Source: Deltaproteobacteria bacterium
GTDB lineage: Bacteria; Desulfobacterota_D; UBA1144; Nemesobacterales; JAJCZQ01
DNA: 64,000 bases
Assembly: GCA_029262335.1 (NCBI GenBank)
Contig: JAJCZQ010000013.1
Coordinates: 1 to 64,000 of the forward strand
Direction of reading: 5' to 3'
Shown here in pieces: positions 57,463-64,000 of this stretch (the stretch's first letter is position 1; every line of letters starts with the position of its first letter). Made by a program: the position numbers and the translations under genes. The notes below the pieces were generated by a model that was given only the letters and a program-made list of their open reading frames with translations, was not told the DNA's origin and did no database searches.

Positions 57463-59061
57463 ATGACTGCCCTTATAGCATTTTTATTTGTAATAGGAAT
57501 TTTAGTATTTATTCACGAGATGGGACATTTTCTGGTAGCAAAATGGCGCGGCGTGAGAGTAGAAAAATTTTCACTGGGATTCGGTAAAAAACTTGTAGGA
57601 TTTACAAGGGGTGAGACAGAATACGTAATATGCCTTCTTCCACTTGGCGGATATGTAAAGATGTACGGCGAAGGTTCAGAAGAAAATGTAATAGTAGACA
57701 ATGTAGAAAAAGGGTCCAATGCAGAAAAAAAGGGATTTCTTTCCGGCGACAGAATTACCGGCATAGAAGGAATAGATTTAAAAGCTGTTTCCTCATGGAA
57801 GCAGGTATTGTTTAAATTCAACACCGAACCTCAAAAAGAACTTGCTATTGATATTGAAAGAGACGGGGAAAAAACTGTTATTCTTGCAAACTCTGACGGT
57901 ATAGAGGGAATAGAAGGTTACACCGAAGAGGAGTATCCAAGAGGGTTCTCAAATAAAAGCATATTTTCCAGGTTCCTGATCGTAATAGCAGGGCCTATGA
58001 TGAACTTTATACTACCGTTTTTTTTCCTCCCGCTTGTTTTTCTTATTGGAATAAACGTCCCGGCATACCTCGAAAAATCACCGGTAGTCGGATATGTAAA
58101 CCCGGGTTCTCCTGCATATGAATCAGGTTTCAGGGTAGACGACAAGATACTTTCCATAAACGGCAAAAAGGTAAGTACATGGCGTGATGCAAACATCGGC
58201 TTCCAGTCAAACCCTGATTCAACCGTAAATGTCGAAGTGGAAAGAGACGGCTCTGTTAAAGACCTTAGCCTGGAGACAATTGCATCAAAGGAAGGAATAG
58301 TAACCGTTGGACTCACCGAACCTATTGAAGCTAAGATCGGTGATGTTATCCCTGGTTCACCGGCCCAGAAAATAGGGCTTCAGAAAGGGGACAAGGTTGT
58401 TGAAATAAACAACCAGAAAGTTGCCGATTGGGAAAACATGGCCCAGATAATCAGGCAGAATGCAAACAAGAAGATAAACCTTGAAGTTGAAAGAGACGGG
58501 AAACTGCTCGATTTTACAACTACACCGGAAATAAATCCCCAGTCTAACCAGGGGGCTATAGGTATCACACTCTACCGTGAAGAGATTGTCAAAAAATACG
58601 GTTTTATTGAATCCATAACCAAGGGTATTGCAGAAGCGGCAAAAATGGTGATTGAAGTAACGGTAATATTTTTTGGGTTCCTGTTTAAACTGATTACCGG
58701 ACAAATTGCATTAAGCACTGCAGGCAAAAGTATCGCGGGGCCTTTATTCATAGCAAAAATATCAGGTTCGGCAGCCGAGAGCGGCATGGCACAGCTGCTT
58801 CAGTTTACATCGTTTATAAGTATAAACCTTGCGGTTATTAACCTGCTTCCGATACCTATGCTTGACGGCGGTCATATACTTTTCCTCATTATTGAAAAGA
58901 TCAAAGGAAAAAGCCTTAGCAATAAGACACTCGAAATCACCCAGAAAGTAGGGTTTTCAGTTCTTATATTTATAATGTTTCTTGCAGTTTACAATGATGT
59001 TTCAAGACTTAGCGGAGATATAATGAGCCCGGTTATGAAGATAATCAATATGTTTAAATAG
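57463..59061 (+). CDS. rseP: RIP metalloprotease RseP, with an extra PDZ domain
   Basis: A 532-residue site-2 protease. Zinc motif HEMGH at residues 18-22 in TM1; MLDGGH at 466-471 holds the second zinc Asp in a later helix. The protein is longer than E. coli RseP (450) because a PDZ-like segment (about 75-130, GSNAEKKGFLSGDRITGIEG) lies between TM1 and TM2. Two usual PDZ domains follow TM2 (GSPAYESGFRVDDKILSING about 210-265; GSPAQKIGLQKGDKVVEINN about 295-350). It cleaves membrane anti-sigma factors in stress responses. It follows dxr by 9 bases. Confidence 0.94.
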   Translation: MTALIAFLFVIGILVFIHEMGHFLVAKWRGVRVEKFSLGFGKKLVGFTRGETEYVICLLPLGGYVKMYGEGSEENVIVDNVEKGSNAEKKGFLSGDRITGIEGIDLKAVSSWKQVLFKFNTEPQKELAIDIERDGEKTVILANSDGIEGIEGYTEEEYPRGFSNKSIFSRFLIVIAGPMMNFILPFFFLPLVFLIGINVPAYLEKSPVVGYVNPGSPAYESGFRVDDKILSINGKKVSTWRDANIGFQSNPDSTVNVEVERDGSVKDLSLETIASKEGIVTVGLTEPIEAKIGDVIPGSPAQKIGLQKGDKVVEINNQKVADWENMAQIIRQNANKKINLEVERDGKLLDFTTTPEINPQSNQGAIGITLYREEIVKKYGFIESITKGIAEAAKMVIEVTVIFFGFLFKLITGQIALSTAGKSIAGPLFIAKISGSAAESGMAQLLQFTSFISINLAVINLLPIPMLDGGHILFLIIEKIKGKSLSNKTLEITQKVGFSVLIFIMFLAVYNDVSRLSGDIMSPVMKIINMFK

Positions 59062-59075
59062 CCCGGTTTGCCCTT

Positions 59076-59987
59076 ATGAGCATATTAAGACTTGGCAAAG
59101 ATAACTGGGCCCGGACTTCCCCGACAAAAGAGGGAATAATCTTTATACTTTTATCTTTCATTGTTGGTTTTTCGGCAATTAACACTAACAACAACCTGCT
59201 TTATCTGATATTCGGAGTTATGATAAGCCTGGTTGTGGTGTCGGGCTTTATATCCATGATCAACCTTTCAAGGATAGATATCAGTCTCGTAAGTATTCCC
59301 GATATTTATGCCCTTACTCCCTTAAGCCTTGTATTCAGATTAAAAAATGAAAAACTTCTTGTCCCGTCCTTTTCCCTGACAATGCAGCTTGAGGATGCAA
59401 AGTCATTTCTGATCTACTTACCTTCTAATTCGGAAAGAGAAATCGGTATAAAATGTTTTTTTAAACAAAGGGGGTGGAACACACTTCCCGAAATGAGCCT
59501 GGTAACAAAATTCCCTTTTGGTTTTTTTAAAAAATGGATAAAGATAGACCTTGCCGATTCAAGGGTACTTGTCTACCCCAGGATAAATGAGATTGAAATC
59601 AATGACAGCAGTAATAAAGACCACTACACTGGTGAAACCCGGTACAGGAAAACAGGGCAGAGTGAAGAACTCAAGTCCATAAGAGACTACAATCCCGGTG
59701 ATTCGAGGAAAAATATCGAATGGAAAAGTACCGCTAAAGTGGGCCGTATGATGGTAAAGGAATTTGCGGCAACAGATACAAAGAGTGCTAGAATAGTATT
59801 TGATCCGGACACGGAAAATTCCATGAACCTTGAACACTATATAAGTGAGAAGGCATCACTTCTTGCTGAATACATCAAAAAAGGATTTTCTGTAGACTTC
59901 ATAATTGGAAAGAAAGAATACAGGGCAGTATACAACTCCGGGCAGCAGAAAAGGATACTGACTATGCTTGCCCTCTATGAAAGGTAA
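59076..59987 (+). CDS. DUF58-family membrane protein
   Basis: A 303-residue protein with two N-terminal helices (about 24-62) and a C-terminal DUF58 domain. The diagnostic motif is SIRDYNPGDSRKNIEWKSTAK, followed by GRMMVKEFA. DUF58 proteins are often encoded with MoxR AAA ATPases and VWA proteins, but none is adjacent here. It follows rseP by 14 bases. Confidence 0.88.
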   Translation: MSILRLGKDNWARTSPTKEGIIFILLSFIVGFSAINTNNNLLYLIFGVMISLVVVSGFISMINLSRIDISLVSIPDIYALTPLSLVFRLKNEKLLVPSFSLTMQLEDAKSFLIYLPSNSEREIGIKCFFKQRGWNTLPEMSLVTKFPFGFFKKWIKIDLADSRVLVYPRINEIEINDSSNKDHYTGETRYRKTGQSEELKSIRDYNPGDSRKNIEWKSTAKVGRMMVKEFAATDTKSARIVFDPDTENSMNLEHYISEKASLLAEYIKKGFSVDFIIGKKEYRAVYNSGQQKRILTMLALYER

Positions 59988-59997
59988 TATATTTACT

Positions 59998-60414
59998 ATG
60001 GACAATGAAGAGATACTAAAAGTTAACGAAATGTTTTATAAAGCCCTTGGCACACGTGACCTGGAGCTCATGAAAGAGATATGGATTCTTGAGGAAAGGG
60101 CCGGATGTGTACACCCGGGCTGGACAATACTTAGAAGCTGGGAAAACATATACCAGAGCTGGGAAAATATTTTTGACCCGGAAGACCAGGTTGATATAAA
60201 TCTGTCTCAAATAAATATTAATATTAAAAACAACCGTGCATGGCTGACTTGTGTGCAGGAGATGGTCTATATAAAAAGAGACCCGTCAATGTTTAACCTC
60301 TCGCAGTCTACTAATATATTTGAAAAAATAGGTGATAAATGGTTTATGGTAGTCCATCATGCTTCACCTATACCGGCTGAGAATTTTAAGGTTACCGACA
60401 AAAACTTACAGTAA
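59998..60414 (+). CDS. SnoaL/NTF2-like (DUF4440-type) protein
   Basis: A 138-residue cytosolic protein from ATG 59998; in-frame starts at 59968 and 59977 would overlap the DUF58 gene. The layout is NTF2-like: VNEMFYKALGTRDLELMKEIW, then CVHPGWTILRSWENIYQSWENIF, WLTCVQEM, and IGDKWFMVVHHASPI at the end. Close matches are small SnoaL-like proteins of unknown role. It is convergent with the hydrolase-OsmC gene, stops 2 bases apart. Confidence 0.8.
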   Translation: MDNEEILKVNEMFYKALGTRDLELMKEIWILEERAGCVHPGWTILRSWENIYQSWENIFDPEDQVDINLSQININIKNNRAWLTCVQEMVYIKRDPSMFNLSQSTNIFEKIGDKWFMVVHHASPIPAENFKVTDKNLQ

Positions 60415-60416
60415 GC

Positions 60417-61637
60417 TTATTCCTTTAACCTTGATTTTATTGATACCTCTGAGTTGAGTGTCCTGTGTACCGGGCACCTTTCAGATATTTCCAGCAGCCT
60501 CTTTATCTGTTCGGGTGTTAAATCTCCCGTGAGTTCAATTTCCTTTTCAATCCTGTCTATTCTTCCCTTTTCCGTCTCGCAGTCCATACAGTCCTCAGCA
60601 TGAATCTTCTCATGGCTTAGCCTTGAGATAACTTTTTCGAGGGGAATACCTTTATGGTCTGCATACATCTTAAGAGTCATATTCGTACAGCTTCCAAGCG
60701 ATGCAAGCAAAAGTTCATAGGGCGAAGGCCCGTTATCAGTGCCGCCTGCAGCAATGGGTTCATCTGCATAAAAATAATGGCCACCTGCATTAATAGTAGA
60801 AAAGAAACCTGACATGTCAGTTGAGACTGCAACCTGGTTACCGTCTAACCTTACAAAACTATCGGATTTTTTGGGGTCATCATTAGTTAAATATTTTCTG
60901 ACCCATGAAGCGATAAGATACCCTGCATTTGCAGAATCGTTGGGGTCAGACAGCAGGTGGTCGGCCTTATCAAGTGATACAAAACTTTTCGGGTGTTTTG
61001 CCGCAATAAATATTTCGGTCGCATTATCTATCCCTACAATCCGGTCATAAGGGGAATGCAGAATCAGAAGCGGCATATTGAGCTGTTTGATCTTCTCACT
61101 GAGTGACTGTTTTTCGACATCATCAATAAACTGTTTTTTTATATTAAATTCCCTGCCGGCAATATTTACCCTGCCAATCCCCTTCTCTTCTATCTCCTCA
61201 ACATTACCTATATGCCGGAGTATATGGTCAGGGCTGCTTGGGGCTGCAATTGTAACCACCGCCCTGCACGACTGTATTTCACCTGCCGCGGCAAGCACGG
61301 CTGCACCTCCCAGGGAATGGCCTATCAGCACGGAGGGGGCTTCAAAATGTTCTTTCATATAAGAAGCTGCGTCTGCCAAATCTTCAATGTTTGAACTGAA
61401 ATTGGTATCAGAGAATTCACCTTCACTTTCTCCAAGGCCGGTAAAATCAAATCTCAAAACACCAATGCCATTTTTAACCAGTGAATCGGATATATGCCCA
61501 AGGGCCTTAATATTTTTGGAGCACGTAAAACAGTGTGCAAAAAGTATAAATGCAGTTGGCTTTTTGTCAGGAAGCTGTACAATGCCGGTTAGTTCATAAT
61601 TCTTTCTGTTCTTAAATTTGATTCTTTCTTGTATCAT
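60417..61637 (-). CDS. Alpha/beta hydrolase-OsmC fusion protein
   Basis: A 406-residue two-domain protein. Residues 1-250 are an alpha/beta hydrolase with the nucleophile elbow LIGHSLGGAAV (about residues 106-116), RFDFTGLGESEG, and a late catalytic His near KADHLLSD. Residues 265-406 are an OsmC/YhfA-type domain with two redox Cys: LLASLGSCTNMTLK and ERCPVHRTL. This fusion is known in other bacteria; the OsmC half reduces hydroperoxides and the hydrolase half has unknown substrate. Confidence 0.92.
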   Translation of the reverse strand: MIQERIKFKNRKNYELTGIVQLPDKKPTAFILFAHCFTCSKNIKALGHISDSLVKNGIGVLRFDFTGLGESEGEFSDTNFSSNIEDLADAASYMKEHFEAPSVLIGHSLGGAAVLAAAGEIQSCRAVVTIAAPSSPDHILRHIGNVEEIEEKGIGRVNIAGREFNIKKQFIDDVEKQSLSEKIKQLNMPLLILHSPYDRIVGIDNATEIFIAAKHPKSFVSLDKADHLLSDPNDSANAGYLIASWVRKYLTNDDPKKSDSFVRLDGNQVAVSTDMSGFFSTINAGGHYFYADEPIAAGGTDNGPSPYELLLASLGSCTNMTLKMYADHKGIPLEKVISRLSHEKIHAEDCMDCETEKGRIDRIEKEIELTGDLTPEQIKRLLEISERCPVHRTLNSEVSIKSRLKE

Positions 61638-61671
61638 TTATTTCATTATATCCAAACTTAAATAGAAAAAA

Positions 61672-62775
61672 ATGTTAAAACTTGTAAATAACAGAATAAT
61701 ATCCCTCGATCTGTTAAGGGCATTCGCAGTTATAGCGATGATCCAGGGGCATACTGTAGACATACTTCTTAGACAGTCCTACAGGGGTAAGGATTCATTT
61801 ATGTACTATCTCTGGAACTTTAACAGAGGCCTTACGGCTCCTATTTTTTTATTTACAGCGGGCTGCGTATTCACATTTATTTTCAGAAACAAAAAACTGC
61901 CCTTTAGCAACAACCCGCGTGTAAAAAAGGGGTTAATCCGGGGAGTTGTACTCATATTTATCGGGTATTTAATAAAATGGCCGTCAGCAGATTTTATTCA
62001 TATTGCAAATATTTCACAAAAGAGCTGGGAAGGTTTTTTCGCAATTGATGTACTTCAGTTAATCGGTGTGGGATTAATATTAATACTATTTTTATTCTAT
62101 ATTCAGGAAAAACTTGGGCTAAATGTATACAGGTTTTTAGTCTCATCAATTCTATTCTTACTGTTACTATCAATATTTTGTGAATTAGTAGACTGGTACA
62201 CATTTTTACATCCTTTTCCGGCCGGATACCTCTTTATGGGAGAAGGGGCAAAATTTCCACTCCTGCCTAATCTTACATATATGCTTTCCGGGGCAGTACT
62301 CGGGCACTATATTGCATTAAACCACAATAACATAAAAAGTCCAAAATTAAGATATTCCCTTTTGTTCTCCGGTATTGCACTTATCCTCATTTATGAACTG
62401 CTTAACCTCCTTCATCATCAGACAGGCAACCCGTTTAACATCCTTTCAAAAACCACAAACATGGTTTTTATCAGGACCGGGATGGTTGTACTAATAGTTT
62501 TATTAATTATGGAGATATCAACAAGAGTACGGAGTCTGCCAAAATTTATAGAAGTTACGGGAACTTATACACTCTTAATATATGTTGTACACCTGTTTAT
62601 ACTTTACGGTAGTGCCTGGAACAGGGGTATTGCATATTATTATAAATACAGCTTTAGTATTGCCGGATCAGTATTAGCAGCTCTGGGATTAATCTGCCTT
62701 ATGATACTTCTGGCATGTGCGGCAAACTATATTGAGCAGTGGAAAAGGGGTTTGAAGGAAAAGCCCTCTATTTAG
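61672..62775 (+). CDS. DUF1624/HGSNAT-like acyltransferase membrane protein
   Basis: A 367-residue integral membrane protein with about 9-10 helices. The N-terminus has SLDLLRAFAVIAMIQGHTVDI, with the conserved His as in heparan-alpha-glucosaminide N-acetyltransferase-like and DUF1624 proteins. FTAGCVFTF follows. It probably acylates or otherwise modifies an envelope substrate. Its 3' end overlaps the convergent purE gene by 8 bases. Confidence 0.82.
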   Translation: MLKLVNNRIISLDLLRAFAVIAMIQGHTVDILLRQSYRGKDSFMYYLWNFNRGLTAPIFLFTAGCVFTFIFRNKKLPFSNNPRVKKGLIRGVVLIFIGYLIKWPSADFIHIANISQKSWEGFFAIDVLQLIGVGLILILFLFYIQEKLGLNVYRFLVSSILFLLLLSIFCELVDWYTFLHPFPAGYLFMGEGAKFPLLPNLTYMLSGAVLGHYIALNHNNIKSPKLRYSLLFSGIALILIYELLNLLHHQTGNPFNILSKTTNMVFIRTGMVVLIVLLIMEISTRVRSLPKFIEVTGTYTLLIYVVHLFILYGSAWNRGIAYYYKYSFSIAGSVLAALGLICLMILLACAANYIEQWKRGLKEKPSI

Positions 62776-63283
62776 AATAGTTTTTATGGCCTTCTTTTTT
62801 TAGCTTCTTAACTTTTTCAAGGACCTGGTTAGAAAGGCCTTTTTTAAATTCTGCTATTTTCTTTCTTAGCTTAAGATCTGAAACACCAAGAATCTGAGCT
62901 GCCAGTATTCCGGCGTTACGTGCACCGTTAAGTGCAACAGTAGCAACAGGTACACCTGCCGGCATCTGCAGGATTGAAAGCATTGAATCCCAGCCATCAA
63001 TAGAGTTTGAAGATTTTACAGGAACACCTATTACGGGAAGTGAGGTAATTGAAGCTACCATGCCCGGAAGATGGGCCGCCCCGCCTGCACCGGCTATGAT
63101 GACTTTTATCCCCCTGCCCTCAGCCTGCTCTGCAAATTTAACAAGCCTCTTTGGGGTCCTGTGTGCTGATACAATAGTGACTTCATATTCAACCCCGCAG
63201 CCATCAAGGAATTCGGCTGCTCCGTTCATTACGGAAAGGTCAGAATCAGAACCCATAATTATGCTGACTACAGGCTTTTTCAT
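62768..63283 (-). CDS. purE: N5-carboxyaminoimidazole ribonucleotide mutase
   Basis: A 171-residue class I PurE. The motif IIMGSDSDLSVM (residues 8-19) and the SAHRTPKRL histidine region are present, with GAGGAAHLPGMVAS for the substrate site. It acts after PurK in purine synthesis. Its start overlaps the purK stop by 4 bases. Confidence 0.95.
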   Translation of the reverse strand: MKKPVVSIIMGSDSDLSVMNGAAEFLDGCGVEYEVTIVSAHRTPKRLVKFAEQAEGRGIKVIIAGAGGAAHLPGMVASITSLPVIGVPVKSSNSIDGWDSMLSILQMPAGVPVATVALNGARNAGILAAQILGVSDLKLRKKIAEFKKGLSNQVLEKVKKLKKEGHKNYSK

Positions 63284-64000
63284 GTAACAACCTTTAATAT
63301 TTTTTTAATCATATCGGCTTTCTCAAGTGCATTATCAATATTACTGTCTACTATAGTTATATGCCCCATTTTTCTAAAAGGCTTAGTAATTTTTTTTCCG
63401 TATATATGAATATTTACCCCGTCAATCTTCATGCACTCTTCAAGGCCCTGGTATACGGCTTCTCCTTCATGACCGGGTTCACCCAGAAGATTTAACATAA
63501 CAGAAGGTGATTTTATCTCTGGGTTGCCGAGGGGAAGGTCAAAAAGTGCCCTAAGGTGCTGCTCATACTGGGATGTATCACATGATTCTATAGTCTGGTG
63601 GCCGCTGTTATGGGGCCGCGGTGCTACCTCGTTTATCAAAAGGTTGCCATTTTTATCAAGAAACATTTCTACTGCAAGTATCCCGTAAAGGCCAAACTTT
63701 TTAATAATATTTTCTGCAAGCTCTTCAGCCTTCCCGGAAAGTTCGGGGTCAATATCAGCCGGGCTTATAAGATAGTCCACAAGGTTGGCATCATAGTTAA
63801 ATACCATCTCAACCGGCGGAAAACACCTGACCTCATTATTGCCGTTTTGAGCAACAATTACGGAAAGTTCTTTTTTAATATCTACAAGGTCCTCGACTAC
63901 AGATTCCCCGTCCAGGAGATTATCAAGCTGTCCCTCTTCTCTTACAATATATACGCCTCTCCCGTCATATCCTTCCCTGCAGAGTTTTTGTACAAAGGGG
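63280..64000 (-). CDS. purK: N5-carboxyaminoimidazole ribonucleotide synthase (5' part outside window)
   Basis: The C-terminal 240 residues of PurK, an ATP-grasp enzyme using ATP and bicarbonate on AIR. The frame is open to the window edge and includes EGYDGRGVYIVREE, ELSVIVAQN, and INEVAPRPHNSGHQTIESCDTSQYEQHLRAL, the ATP-grasp signature. The residue MVFNYD at 63807 is internal, not a start. The N-terminal part lies beyond 64000. Overlaps purE. Confidence 0.95.
   Translation of the reverse strand, partial: PFVQKLCREGYDGRGVYIVREEGQLDNLLDGESVVEDLVDIKKELSVIVAQNGNNEVRCFPPVEMVFNYDANLVDYLISPADIDPELSGKAEELAENIIKKFGLYGILAVEMFLDKNGNLLINEVAPRPHNSGHQTIESCDTSQYEQHLRALFDLPLGNPEIKSPSVMLNLLGEPGHEGEAVYQGLEECMKIDGVNIHIYGKKITKPFRKMGHITIVDSNIDNALEKADMIKKILKVVT

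Overview
The window is AT-rich chromosomal DNA from a Gram-negative (diderm) bacterium. Evidence for an outer membrane is strong: BamD, a BamA/TamA-type barrel, RseP, RlpA proteins and many lipobox lipoproteins. The housekeeping clusters (rpsB-tsf-pyrH-frr, rpsU-dnaG-rpoD, ctpA next to a divergent polysaccharide deacetylase, purE-purK, panB-panC-panD) have a deltaproteobacterial-like flavour. A candidate phylum such as Dadabacteria is possible, but I cannot fix the lineage from sequence alone.

Layout. Positions 1-1370 look like the edge of an integrated element. It carries the N-terminal part of an OLD-type AAA ATPase and ends inside a 41-nt 5' fragment of tRNA-Ser(UGA). From 1.5 to 7 kb are three predicted lipoproteins: a serine beta-lactamase-fold hydrolase, a repeat-rich secreted protein and an NHL-propeller protein. 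From 7 to 12 kb a leftward run holds a lipid kinase, PlsC, a large unknown protein, a 3-hydroxyisobutyrate-dehydrogenase-type enzyme and a sulfotransferase. From 12 to 18 kb is the translation operon rpsB-tsf-pyrH-frr, a small membrane protein and a multi-PAS histidine kinase. From 18 to 26 kb are serS, a broken metallo-hydrolase, bamD, two DksA-type proteins, prmA-mtnA and an NSS transporter with a tiny partner peptide. From 26 to 29 kb is a three-gene head-group operon (nucleotidyltransferase, CDP-alcohol phosphatidyltransferase, Asp/Asn hydroxylase fold). From 29 to 36 kb are panD, panC, panB, two rlpA genes (one frameshifted), an aminotransferase and a BamA/TamA barrel. From 37 to 42 kb are apt-aroB-trmB and the DAHP synthase gene. 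From 41.7 to 48.8 kb is a repeat-rich stretch holding a VWA repeat protein, a VOC protein, two purN paralogues and a stand-alone 5S rRNA gene with its own consensus promoter. From 48.8 to 55 kb is the rpoD-dnaG-rpsU operon, a missed 57-aa gene, the deacetylase and ctpA. From 55 to 64 kb are uppS-dxr-rseP (without cdsA), a DUF58 protein, an alpha/beta-hydrolase-OsmC fusion, a DUF1624/HGSNAT-type membrane protein, purE and partial purK.

The main themes are translation and its regulation, envelope biogenesis, isoprenoid and peptidoglycan precursor supply, and cofactor and purine synthesis. No complete defence system, CRISPR array, prophage module or biosynthetic gene cluster is visible. The most unusual non-coding content is a dispersed, structured ~245-nt repeat (three copies plus a fragment) lying against gene 3' ends, sometimes joined to a 60-nt REP-like unit. 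Others worth a look are the orphan 5S gene, the tRNA-Ser integration scar, the head-group operon and the unidentified 550-aa protein.
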